Below the pieces are notes generated by a model, which was not told the origin of the DNA, ran no database searches, and was given only the letters and a program-made list of their open reading frames with translations. A stretch of 13,160 nt of DNA, taken from contig JAHZHS010000052.1 in assembly GCA_019420135.1 (NCBI GenBank), positions 1-13,160 on the forward strand, written 5' to 3'. Of the stretch, positions 1 to 6,955 are shown in pieces. The translations under genes were made by a program, and so were the position numbers. The stretch is from Oscillospiraceae bacterium (GTDB taxonomy: Bacteria > Bacillota > Clostridia > Oscillospirales > Ruminococcaceae). The first letter of the stretch is position 1. Each line of letters begins with the position of its first letter.

Positions 1-288
1 CAAATTGCAAGCAACGCCGGAGCATTTCGGCTAAGTTGCCAGTGCGGCAATGCCAAAAAACGACATTTTAGCAATTTTACCAGAAAGAAACGGGCAAAAG
101 TACGACTTTTTGCGAGCTCTGCCGGGCAAGTGAGAGAAGGGCAGCCAACCGAAACAGATTTTTTACATTTCCCACACAAACAATGACGGGAATCTGTCGC
201 ACAAGAGATCCGGCCTATGGTATAATGTGGGCAAAACAGTAGGGGGAGAGGGATCACTCTCTCCCGGCAGGAAAGGCAGGGACTGGAG
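1..288. other. intergenic region without a convincing gene
   Basis: This stretch is clearly less GC-rich than the coding DNA to its right. Frame +1 is open from the window edge to a TGA at about 184-186, but the peptide is rich in Lys/Arg with no recognisable domain and no visible start, so it is not called. A short imperfect hairpin (arms about 94-101 and 105-113, GCAAAAGT against ACTTTTTGC) lies inside and could be the remains of a terminator for a gene to the left. The right part carries the promoter at 218-226. A short 7-bp inverted repeat (GGGAGAG at 244-250, CTCTCCC at 259-265) sits in the 5' leader of the first operon. Nothing else was recognised. Confidence 0.5.
198..226 (+). promoter_or_regulatory. 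extended -10 promoter of the acyltransferase operon
   Basis: A perfect TATAAT lies at 221-226, preceded by TGG at 218-220, which makes an extended -10 element. The -35 region at 198-203 (CGCACA) matches the TTGACA consensus poorly, which is common when TGN is present. The start codon at 289 lies about 55 bases past the expected transcription start, leaving a short leader with a 7-bp inverted repeat. Assignment rests on sequence match and position only. Confidence 0.6.
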
Positions 289-828
289 ATGGTCGGGCAA
301 AAGAATGTCCTGATTCTGGGGAAAGGCGGTTTCGGCACCGAGCTGGCCGAGCTTCTCATTGAGGCAGGCCTGTATGACAAGGTCTATTTCCTCGACGACG
401 GCGCTGCCGATTGTGCCGGGCGGCTGGACGATCTGGACAAACCGGAACTCCGCGCACTCTGCCCGGATGCCTTTGCAGCGGTGGGCAATAACGCCCTGCG
501 CCTGGAACTCATCGACCGGCTGCAGGCGGCGGGCTACCGTCTGCCGGTTTTTGTCCATCCCCGGGCATTTGTCTGCCCGTCGGCCCGGCTGGGGGAGGGG
601 ACCGTGGTGCTGCCCCTGTGCTGGGTGGGAGCCCGTACCGTGGCGGGGCGGGGCTGTATCCTCAACGCGGGAGCCAGCGTCGACCATGATGTGACGCTGG
701 GGGACGCGGTACACGCGGCGCCCGGCTCCACCATCAAGGCGGGGGCCCGGCTGGAATCCTGTGCCAAGGTGGACAGCGGCCAGGTGGTCCGCTCTCCCTG
801 GGAGACCCGGACGGGCAGCGGACGCTGA
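289..828 (+). CDS. NeuD/PglD-like sugar O/N-acyltransferase (left-handed beta-helix)
   Basis: The protein has 179 residues. Its N-terminus is a small nucleotide-binding-like fold with a GKGGFG glycine loop at residues 11-16, as in the NeuD/PglD family. From about residue 95 it changes to hexapeptide-repeat sequence of a left-handed beta-helix. The block NAGASVDHDVTLGD (126-139) contains His133, the position of the catalytic base in PglD-type enzymes, followed by VHAAPGS. Family members transfer an acetyl group from acetyl-CoA to an amino or hydroxyl group of an activated sugar. It is shorter than most NeuD proteins (around 200-215 residues), and the C-terminus degenerates after residue 165, so the last helix coil may be missing. 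No sugar-nucleotide aminotransferase lies next to it, so the substrate is unknown. It sits 28 bases upstream of a membrane acyltransferase and is probably cotranscribed with it. Confidence 0.8.
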   Translation: MVGQKNVLILGKGGFGTELAELLIEAGLYDKVYFLDDGAADCAGRLDDLDKPELRALCPDAFAAVGNNALRLELIDRLQAAGYRLPVFVHPRAFVCPSARLGEGTVVLPLCWVGARTVAGRGCILNAGASVDHDVTLGDAVHAAPGSTIKAGARLESCAKVDSGQVVRSPWETRTGSGR

Positions 829-856
829 CCTGGCAGAGACAGAAAGGAGATACGCT

Positions 857-1939
857 ATGTCAAAGACGCAGAGCGCACCCGGGGCTACGGCCCGGCGGGT
901 CTACGTGGATGCGATGAAAGGTCTGGGCATCATTCTGGTGGTGTGGGGACATTTTGAGGAATATTATCGGGGCAACTCTCCCTTGTTCAACGGCAGTTTC
1001 GAGTGCATGTATCTGTTCCATATGGCGCTGTTCTGTCTGTGCAGCGGGCTGGTGGCGAAATTCAATGTCAAAAAGCTGATTTTGCAGCAGGTCTGGCTGT
1101 ATCTGCTCTGCCAGGCGGCGTTTGTGGCATTCCGGCAAATTGTTCTGACCGAGAATCTAGCCGAGTCGGGCGGTGTGTTTACGGCGCTTTTGGTGCCGTG
1201 GCGTCATATGTGGTATCTCTATGCGCTGCTTTTCTGGGAGCTGACGGTGCCTCTTCTGTCCCTGCTGCGGGACCGGCTCCGTCTGCCCGGCAGGGTGCTG
1301 GGGCTGGCGGCTGCGGCAGCCGTCGGGCTGGCAGCCGGCACGGTGGAATGGCCCTATTCCTTCAACCGGGTATTCTGCTTTTTCCCGTTTTATGCGGCAG
1401 GCGTGCTGTTCCGGGAGGAGATCGACCTGTGGTTCCGGGCTGCGCGGCGGCTGGTCTCCCTTCGGGTGCTGCCGGGACTGGCTTTCCTGGCGGTCTACGG
1501 TTTCTGGTTTATCAGCATCCTGCGGGCACCGGAACCGGTGTATGAGAATGCCCGGATCTTCAACGATGTGGCTTACAATTCCGGCTATACAGCCGTTGAC
1601 CGTGCCATGTTCTATCTGATCGGCCTGGCCACTTCTCTGGCCCTCATTGCGGTGCTGGGAAATGGGAAAACGCTTGCCGCTCTGGGCAAGCGGACGCTGC
1701 CCATCTACATTCTGCACATGCCGGTCTATGCCTTCCTGGTGGAACTGGGCACCTATGCCATTGCCGGAGAAAAGAACATCCCGGCGGTGGCAGGCTGGGT
1801 TTTCCTGGCTGCGGGCGGCTGTGTCTGCCTGTTTGGTGCAAAGCCCTTTGCTGTGATTTTTGATATAGTGGCAAATATCTGGTACAAGATCCTGCCGGGC
1901 CTTGCGGCACGAAGCAGGAACCAAAGAAAATCCGCCTGA
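857..1939 (+). CDS. membrane acyltransferase, acyltransferase-3 family
   Basis: This is a 360-residue polytopic membrane protein. The start at 857 is chosen because it follows AAAGGAG at a normal distance; the frame is open upstream to 761, but that extension overlaps neuD and encodes unrelated Arg-rich sequence. The opening YVDAMKGLGIILVVWGH (16-32) is the signature of the OafA/NolL/fucose-4-O-acetylase-type acyltransferase-3 family, with His32 in the conserved first-helix position. FHMALF (54-59) and MWYLYALLFWE are further family landmarks, and about ten hydrophobic segments follow. Such proteins move acyl groups, usually acetyl, across the membrane onto extracytoplasmic glycans. There is no C-terminal SGNH esterase domain as in OatA, so direct peptidoglycan O-acetylation is not implied. 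It pairs with the soluble beta-helix acyltransferase 28 bases upstream, and a strong terminator follows 19 bases after the stop. The acceptor glycan cannot be read from the sequence. Confidence 0.85.
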   Translation: MSKTQSAPGATARRVYVDAMKGLGIILVVWGHFEEYYRGNSPLFNGSFECMYLFHMALFCLCSGLVAKFNVKKLILQQVWLYLLCQAAFVAFRQIVLTENLAESGGVFTALLVPWRHMWYLYALLFWELTVPLLSLLRDRLRLPGRVLGLAAAAAVGLAAGTVEWPYSFNRVFCFFPFYAAGVLFREEIDLWFRAARRLVSLRVLPGLAFLAVYGFWFISILRAPEPVYENARIFNDVAYNSGYTAVDRAMFYLIGLATSLALIAVLGNGKTLAALGKRTLPIYILHMPVYAFLVELGTYAIAGEKNIPAVAGWVFLAAGGCVCLFGAKPFAVIFDIVANIWYKILPGLAARSRNQRKSA

Positions 1940-1958
1940 GACGGCGACAAAAGCAAAG

Positions 1959-1994
1959 AAAAGAGGCACGGGCCCTGCGGCCTGTGCCTCTTTT
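1959..1994. terminator. bidirectional rho-independent terminator
   Basis: The arms 1959-1974 and 1979-1994 form a 16-bp stem with a single G-U wobble and a four-base CTGC loop. The outer ends are AAAA and TTTT, so a U-tract follows the stem in both directions. It lies between the convergent acyltransferase gene (stop at 1939) and murE (stop at 2026) and probably serves both. Confidence 0.92.
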
Positions 1995-2025
1995 GATTAA
2001 GTAGATCATACGGGAAAGCGTACTG

Positions 2026-3519
2026 TCACTCGATGCCCCTTTCGGCGGCATACTCCTCGATCAGTTCCCGCTCCAGGAAAGGCGTCTTGACGCCCTCCCG
2101 GTCCCGGTAAGCCTCGTGCCCTTTGCCGATGACCGCGATCATGTCGCCGTCCTGGGCGTGGTCGATGGCGTAGTGCAGGGCATCCAGCCGGTCTGGGATC
2201 TCCACATACTTGGCGTCGGGATTGCCCTTGTTCATGCCCACCTTGATGTCGGCGATGATGTCCTCCACCTTTTCAAAGCGATTGTTGTCCTCGGTCAGAA
2301 TGCAGAAATCGGCCAGCTTGGCGCAGACTTCGCCCATGCCGTAGCGGCGCAGCTTGCTGCGGTTGCCGCCGCAGCCAAAGACCACCACCAGACGGGTGGG
2401 CTTGTAGGCGCGCAGCGTCTCCATCAGACTCTCGGTGGCGGCCTCGTTGTGGGCGTAGTCGAGAAGGCTGGTGAACCGGTGGCTCACCGGCACCAGCTCC
2501 ACCCGGCCCTTGACCACGGCAGTGGCCAGGCCCTGATGGATGGCCTCGTCGGGCAGGCCCAGCTCCTTGGCCACTGCGATGGTGGCCAGCGCATTGTAGA
2601 TGCTGAACAGGCCCGGCATGTTGACCTGCACGTCCATCTCCTCCCGGCCGGAAACATGGAAGGCCACGCCCAGCATGGTTTTGCTGCGCAGCAGTTTGTA
2701 CTCATGTCCGGCGCGGAAATCGGCGTCGGGGTTGTCGATGCCGTAGGTGGTCACCCGGCAGGTGTGACCTTCCAACAGGGGCACCGTGTTCTCATCGTCG
2801 GCATTGACCACGCCGATCTCACACCGGCGGAAGAGCTGGCCTTTCCAGGAACGGTACTCCTCAAAGCTCTGGTGCTCACCGGGGCCGATGTGGTCGGGAT
2901 ACAGGTTGGTAAAGACGCCGACCTTGTACCGAACCCCCGCCACGCGGTCCATCATGAGACCCTGGCTGGAAACCTCCATGACACAGCTGTCGCACCCGGC
3001 GTCGGCCAGCTGGCGAAGAATGCGCTGCAGGTCGTAGCTCTCGGGGGTGGTGTTGTTCAGATCATAGTGGTGGTTGGGGTAGTAGACGCCGTTGGTGCCG
3101 ATCATGCCCACCCGGTGGCCGGCGGCTTCCAGCACCGCCTTGATCATGTGGGTGGTGGTGGTCTTGCCCTTGGTGCCGGTCACGCCGATCATGGTCATCT
3201 CTCCGGCGGGGTGGCCGAAGTAGGCGGCGGCCAGCATGGCCATGGCGTAGCGGGTGTTGCCGGTTTTGAGGATGGTCACCTGGGGCATGGCCGCCAGGAC
3301 TTCGGCGGGCAGATCGTGCTGAATGACCAGCGTCCCTGCGCCCTTGGCGACTACGTCCGCCGCAAACTCGTGGCTGTCCCGCTGGGTGCCCACAATGCAG
3401 ACAAACAGGCCGCCCGGGGTCATCTTGCGGGAGTCATAGTAGATGTCGGAGACCTCGGTATTCAGGCTGCCCTGCACCAGTGTGTAGGAGATGTCCTTGA
3501 CAAGATGTTTCAAAAGCAT
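2026..3519 (-). CDS. murE: UDP-N-acetylmuramoyl-peptide synthetase, MurE family
   Basis: This 497-residue Mur ligase in the cytosol joins an amino acid (classically the position-3 diamino acid) to UDP-MurNAc-L-Ala-D-Glu with ATP hydrolysis. The domain order is complete: an N-terminal UDP-MurNAc-binding domain with DSRK (29-32), the ATP loop GTKGKTTT (115-122), NTTPES (156-161), EVSSQGL (182-188), the probably carbamylated lysine in WKGQLF (Lys226), and a C-terminal domain with DYAHN (354-358), FGCGGNRSK (381-389) and GKGHE (465-469). The substrate-specificity motif reads DNNR (411-414) instead of the DNPR typical of meso-diaminopimelate enzymes, so the added residue is uncertain. The start at 3519 has an AGGTAAGG ribosome site that overlaps the stop codon of asnB copy 1, only 10 bases upstream, which suggests translational coupling. 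A genome may hold a second MurE elsewhere, and this could be the paralogue. Confidence 0.88.
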   Translation of the reverse strand: MLLKHLVKDISYTLVQGSLNTEVSDIYYDSRKMTPGGLFVCIVGTQRDSHEFAADVVAKGAGTLVIQHDLPAEVLAAMPQVTILKTGNTRYAMAMLAAAYFGHPAGEMTMIGVTGTKGKTTTTHMIKAVLEAAGHRVGMIGTNGVYYPNHHYDLNNTTPESYDLQRILRQLADAGCDSCVMEVSSQGLMMDRVAGVRYKVGVFTNLYPDHIGPGEHQSFEEYRSWKGQLFRRCEIGVVNADDENTVPLLEGHTCRVTTYGIDNPDADFRAGHEYKLLRSKTMLGVAFHVSGREEMDVQVNMPGLFSIYNALATIAVAKELGLPDEAIHQGLATAVVKGRVELVPVSHRFTSLLDYAHNEAATESLMETLRAYKPTRLVVVFGCGGNRSKLRRYGMGEVCAKLADFCILTEDNNRFEKVEDIIADIKVGMNKGNPDAKYVEIPDRLDALHYAIDHAQDGDMIAVIGKGHEAYRDREGVKTPFLERELIEEYAAERGIE

Positions 3520-3529
3520 GGTCCTTACC

Positions 3530-5362
3530 TCACCGTTTTACAAAATATTCGTCATACCAGACAAGGAAAATAAAGACGCACCAGATCTGCCGCCAGTTAT
3601 CCCGCTTGCCCGAGAGATGCTGGTCCAGCATCCGGTTCAGTTCCTTCACGTTGAAAAACTCCGCCGCAGCAGGGGCGTTGAAGGCCTCCCGCACGATGCC
3701 AGCGTATTTTTCATCCCGCAGCCAGGCACGCACCGGCACCGGGAAGCCCAGCTTCTTCTTGTCGGCGGTGCGGGCGGGAATGGTCTTTTCCGCGGCGCCG
3801 CGCATGGCAATCTTGGTCTGGGCGGCGTTGACCTTGCACTCGGTGGGAATGCGCCGGGCCAGCTCGAACACCTTTTTGTCCAGGAAAGGCACCCGCAGCT
3901 CCAGACTGTTGGCCATGCTCATCTTGTCGGCCTTGAGCAGAATGTCGCCCACCATCCAGAGGTTCAGGTCGCAGAACTCCATCCGGGTCACAGCGTCCTG
4001 CCCTTTGGTCTTGTCAAACAGCTTGCGGGACAGATCGGTGGGTTTGATGGTACCGTGGTAGTCCTTGAGAAGGTGCTTTTTGCGGCGCTCGTCCATCAGG
4101 TTGGTGTTGCCGATATAGCGCTCCTCCAGCGGGCGGGAACGGCGCACCAGGAAGTTGATGCCGTGCACGGGGGGCAGACACTCCGCCACCGAGCCCACAG
4201 CCCGGCGCAGCCACAGGGGCAGACGGTCGTACCAGCTGACGGTAAAAGGCTCTTTATAAATGTTGTATCCGCCGAAGAATTCGTCGGCACCCTCGCCGGA
4301 CAGACAGACCTTGACCTGCTTGGATGCCTCCCGGTTGACAAAGTAGAGTGCAACAGAAGCGGCATCGGCCAGGGGTTCATCCATGTGATACTGGATCTTG
4401 CCCAGATTGGCCCAGTACTCCTCCGGGGTGATGCGGTAGGCAAAGTTCTTGACGCCGATGTGCTGGGAAAATTCCCGGGCATAGTCGGTCTCGTCGTATT
4501 TCTTGTCAGCAAAGCCCACGGTGAAGGTTTTATCCACATTGGCCAGGGCCGCCATATAGCTGGAGTCCACGCCGGAGGACAGGAAGCTGCCCACCTCCAC
4601 GTCGGCGATCTTGTGGGCGGAGACACTCTCCTTCATGGCGGCGCTGATCTCCTCCTCCCACTGCTCCAGGGAGAGGGAGTGATCAGGGGCAAAGGAAGGC
4701 TCCCAGTACCGCTGAACGGTGACAGTGCCGTCCTTCCATTCCAGCCAGTGAGCGGGCAGCAGTTTTTTCACGCCCTTGAAGAAGGTGTCCTCTCCCGGGG
4801 AATACTGATAGGAGAGGTAGAGTTCCAGCTGATCCCGGTTGAGTTCCTTCTGAAACTCGGGGTGGGCCAGGAAACTCTTGATCTCGGAGCCGAACATCAG
4901 GGTGCCGGTCTCAGGGTTCTGGTAGTAGTACATCGGCTTGATGCCGAAATGGTCCCGGGCCACCAGCAGCGTCTTTGCCCGGGAATCCCACAGGGCAAAG
5001 GTAAACATGCCCCGCAGCCGGTCCAGCATCTCCTTGCCCCACTCCTCGTAGCCGTGGAGCAGCACCTCGGTGTCGCTGCGGGTGGCAAAGACATGCCCGG
5101 CGGCCAGCAGCTGCTCCCGCAGTTCCTGGAAGTTGTACACCTCACCGTTGAAGACGACGACCAGGGAGCCGTCCTCATTGAACATGGGCTGCTTGCCGCC
5201 CTCCAGGTCGATGATGGACAGGCGGCGGTGGCCCAGGGCGACCTGCCCGTCCACAAAGCGGCCTGCACCGTCCGGGCCGCGATGGACGATGCGGTCCATC
5301 ATGGCCTGCAGAACTTCTTCCATATCGGCGCGTGCGCCGACAAATCCAACAATTCCACACAT
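3530..5362 (-). CDS. asnB: AsnB-like glutamine amidotransferase (copy 1)
   Basis: This 610-residue class II glutamine-dependent amidotransferase begins MCGIVGF, so Cys2 is the Ntn nucleophile after Met removal. The glutaminase domain (about 1-190) shows RRLSIIDL (46-53), FNGEVYN (71-77) and SDTEV (97-101). The synthetase domain has the PP-loop LSSGVDSS (261-268), normally SGG(L/V)DSS, and LSGEGADEFFGG (354-365). All catalytic landmarks are present, so it should form an acyl-adenylate and amidate a carboxylate with ammonia from glutamine. AsnB homologues make free asparagine, but several amidate peptidoglycan instead: AsnH acts on D-Asp in Lactococcus lactis, while AsnB1 of Lactobacillus plantarum and LtsA of Corynebacterium act on diaminopimelate. 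Coupling to murE 10 bases downstream favours a cell-wall role. An AGAGGA ribosome site precedes the ATG. Its close relative at 6956-8836 lies in opposite orientation. Confidence 0.88.
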   Translation of the reverse strand: MCGIVGFVGARADMEEVLQAMMDRIVHRGPDGAGRFVDGQVALGHRRLSIIDLEGGKQPMFNEDGSLVVVFNGEVYNFQELREQLLAAGHVFATRSDTEVLLHGYEEWGKEMLDRLRGMFTFALWDSRAKTLLVARDHFGIKPMYYYQNPETGTLMFGSEIKSFLAHPEFQKELNRDQLELYLSYQYSPGEDTFFKGVKKLLPAHWLEWKDGTVTVQRYWEPSFAPDHSLSLEQWEEEISAAMKESVSAHKIADVEVGSFLSSGVDSSYMAALANVDKTFTVGFADKKYDETDYAREFSQHIGVKNFAYRITPEEYWANLGKIQYHMDEPLADAASVALYFVNREASKQVKVCLSGEGADEFFGGYNIYKEPFTVSWYDRLPLWLRRAVGSVAECLPPVHGINFLVRRSRPLEERYIGNTNLMDERRKKHLLKDYHGTIKPTDLSRKLFDKTKGQDAVTRMEFCDLNLWMVGDILLKADKMSMANSLELRVPFLDKKVFELARRIPTECKVNAAQTKIAMRGAAEKTIPARTADKKKLGFPVPVRAWLRDEKYAGIVREAFNAPAAAEFFNVKELNRMLDQHLSGKRDNWRQIWCVFIFLVWYDEYFVKR

Positions 5363-5399
5363 ATTGCGATTCCTCTATCCTTATGCGTTCAATATCGCT

Positions 5400-5428
5400 A
5401 TTATACACGCTTGCCCCCCGCTTGAAAA
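5400..5428 (-). promoter_or_regulatory. promoter of asnB copy 1 and murE
   Basis: On the - strand a perfect TATAAT (5405 down to 5400) is preceded, after a 17-base spacer containing a run of six G, by TTTTCA (5428 down to 5423), a 4 of 6 match to TTGACA. Transcription would start about 30 bases before the ATG at 5362, giving a short leader with an AGAGGA ribosome site. Confidence 0.7.
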
Positions 5429-5468
5429 GCATTCCTATTGTAAATTCTGCCCTTTTTGGCGGCGGCAA

Positions 5469-5485
5469 ATGTGATATTTTCACAT
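5469..5485. promoter_or_regulatory. palindromic possible operator
   Basis: ATGTGA and TCACAT form a perfect 6-bp inverted repeat around a 5-base AT centre. It lies about 40 bases upstream of the - strand -35 element and about 70 bases upstream of the + strand -35 element, so it could serve one or both divergent promoters. It resembles a CRP/FNR-family site, but the centre is 5 bases and not 6. No regulator gene is nearby, and binding is conjecture. Confidence 0.35.
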
Positions 5486-5552
5486 CCCGGAGTTCCGAAA
5501 GCGACGGTAGAGCGATCCCAACGATCCTCCTTTCGTACCCCGCCCGGCAGAA

Positions 5553-5581
5553 TTGACAGGCAGGGCGATTGGAAGTAAAAT
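5553..5581 (+). promoter_or_regulatory. promoter of the ATP-grasp ligase operon
   Basis: A perfect TTGACA at 5553-5558, an ideal 17-base spacer and TAAAAT at 5576-5581 (5 of 6 to TATAAT) make a strong sigma-A-type promoter. Transcription would begin near 5588, leaving a leader of about 114 bases before the start codon at 5702. Confidence 0.85.
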
Positions 5582-5701
5582 ATCCCATATACTATAAGTA
5601 TGTACAGGGATACCGGGTCTGACCGGTCGGGACGCTGCAAAATTTTGCCGCAGTCATCCGCCGCCGCACACCCTGTTTTGCAAAAAAAGAGGTTTTTGTT
5701 T

Positions 5702-6922
5702 ATGATGGATTTTCTTCCGGTGCTTCTGGGCAGTGATGCCAACGTCTACGGCATGGCGCGCAGCTTTTATCAGCAGTACGGCGTGACCAGCGTGGCGGTC
5801 TGCAAGGGGGCGCTGGTCGCCACGGCAAACAGCCGCCTGGTCAAGATTGCCGTGCTGGAACCCCGTCTGGAGGAGGACGACGTCTTTGTCTCGACGCTTG
5901 TCTCCTTTGCCCGTCGCAACACCGGCCGCCAGCTGGTGCTGGTCTCCTGCGCGGACGGCTACACCATCCTGATGGCCCGCCATCGGGAGGAGCTGGCCGC
6001 TTACTATCATTTTGCCTGTCCGGATCTGCAAACCGTGCTGGATCTTGACATAAAAGACAATTTTTACCGCGCCTGCGAGCGGCATGGACTTTCTTACCCC
6101 AAAACCGCCACCTGCAACGCGCAGAACTATAAAACCGTGGAACTTCCCTTTGATTTTCCCTGCATCATCAAGGCGAGCAACTCGGCGGCCTACTGGAACT
6201 GCTCTTTCCCCCACAAGAAAAAGGTTTTTCTTGCCCAGAACCGGGAGGAGTACGACGCCATCACGGCGGCCATCTACGGCAGCAGCTACCAGGATGACCT
6301 GATCCTGCAGGAATACATCCCTGGCGACGACAACTGCATGCGGGTGCTCAACGCCTACTGCGGCCTCGACCGCAAGGTGCACCTGATGGCTCTGGGCCGT
6401 CCGCTTCTGGAGGAGCAGACGCCCGAGGGCATCGGCAACTACGCGGCCATCCTGTCGGTGCACGACGGGGAACTGCTGGCCCGGATGTGCGCCTTCCTGG
6501 AGGACGTGGGCTGGGTGGGCTTTGCCAACTTCGACATGAAGTACGACGCCCGCACCGGGGAGTATAAGCTGTTCGAGATGAATCCCCGCCAGGGCCGATC
6601 CAGCTATTTTGTCACGGCCAGCGGCTACAACCTGGCCAAGTGGCTGGTGGAGGACGTTCTGCTGCACAAGGACCTTGGCTATACCGAGGCCGACACCGAG
6701 AGCCTGTGGATGATCGCGCCTTATGGCGTCATCCGCAAGTATCTCAAGGACCCGGAGCTGCTGGCCGAGGCCGCCCGCCTGAAAAAGGAGGGCAAGTGCG
6801 CCCACCAGCTGTTCTGCAAGGAGGACTTCAACCTCAAGCGGTATCTGTGGTACCTGCGCAGCCAGGCCAACTACTACCGCAAGACGGCGCGCTACTACGG
6901 CAACAAGAGCCTGCGCGACTGA
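5702..6922 (+). CDS. ATP-grasp ligase resembling peptidoglycan D-aspartate ligase (AslFm/AslA)
   Basis: The protein has 406 residues from the ATG at 5702, which lies nine bases after AAAGAGG; a second ATG follows directly at 5705. The frame is open upstream to 5600, but that would place the start inside the leader just after the promoter. Landmarks are PVLLGSDANVYGMARSF (6-22), CADGY (83-87), Lys157 in IIKASN (ATP contact), EYIPGDDNCMRVLNAY (204-219), GFANFDMKYD (273-282) and FEMNPRQGRSSYF (291-303). The last holds the acidic and Asn Mg-ATP ligands of ATP-grasp enzymes. From memory, these blocks match Enterococcus faecium AslFm, which ligates beta-activated D-Asp to the side-chain amine of L-Lys in UDP-MurNAc-pentapeptide. 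The length is also similar. Cytosolic action is expected, since no signal or TM segment is seen. The amino acid it uses cannot be read directly; flanking murE and asnB genes support a cell-wall branch role. Confidence 0.8.
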   Translation: MMDFLPVLLGSDANVYGMARSFYQQYGVTSVAVCKGALVATANSRLVKIAVLEPRLEEDDVFVSTLVSFARRNTGRQLVLVSCADGYTILMARHREELAAYYHFACPDLQTVLDLDIKDNFYRACERHGLSYPKTATCNAQNYKTVELPFDFPCIIKASNSAAYWNCSFPHKKKVFLAQNREEYDAITAAIYGSSYQDDLILQEYIPGDDNCMRVLNAYCGLDRKVHLMALGRPLLEEQTPEGIGNYAAILSVHDGELLARMCAFLEDVGWVGFANFDMKYDARTGEYKLFEMNPRQGRSSYFVTASGYNLAKWLVEDVLLHKDLGYTEADTESLWMIAPYGVIRKYLKDPELLAEAARLKKEGKCAHQLFCKEDFNLKRYLWYLRSQANYYRKTARYYGNKSLRD

Positions 6923-6955
6923 GTTTTTGTTTATCAGATAGGGGAGGGAACTGCT

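Larger units (their letters stand above)
5363..5701. other. divergent regulatory region between asnB copy 1 and the ATP-grasp gene
   Basis: These 339 bases hold two outward-facing promoters (5400-5428 on the - strand, 5553-5581 on the + strand), an inverted repeat at 5469-5485 between them, and a roughly 114-base + strand leader. The leader contains small possible hairpins: ACCGG/CCGGT near 5612-5627 and CTGC/GCAG near 5634-5653. No known riboswitch or T-box pattern was recognised. A - strand AAAGGAGG at 5526-5533 stands in front of a possible 13-codon TTG-started reading frame that ends at 5480; this is recorded but not called as a gene. Confidence 0.7.

Noticed and set aside
1..186. A partial coding gene running in from the left edge in frame +1.
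   Set aside because: The peptide is Lys/Arg-rich with no recognisable domain, composition is unlike the neighbouring genes, and 60 open codons carry little weight.
3530..5362. Diaminopimelate amidation as the sole explanation for asnB next to murE.
   Set aside because: Possible for one copy, but an AslFm-like ligase uses the side-chain amine of Lys or a similar residue, and the DNNR motif leaves the diamino acid open; it is kept only as an alternative.
2116..5425. Long + strand open frames of 485 and 644 codons opposite murE and asnB copy 1.
   Set aside because: Same shadow effect: the - strand frames carry complete Mur ligase and AsnB motifs, while the + strand products are repetitive and lack ribosome sites.
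5469..5485. Calling the palindrome a CRP site.
   Set aside because: The spacer is five bases, not six, no CRP-family gene is seen, and a single short palindrome in 340 bases can arise by chance.
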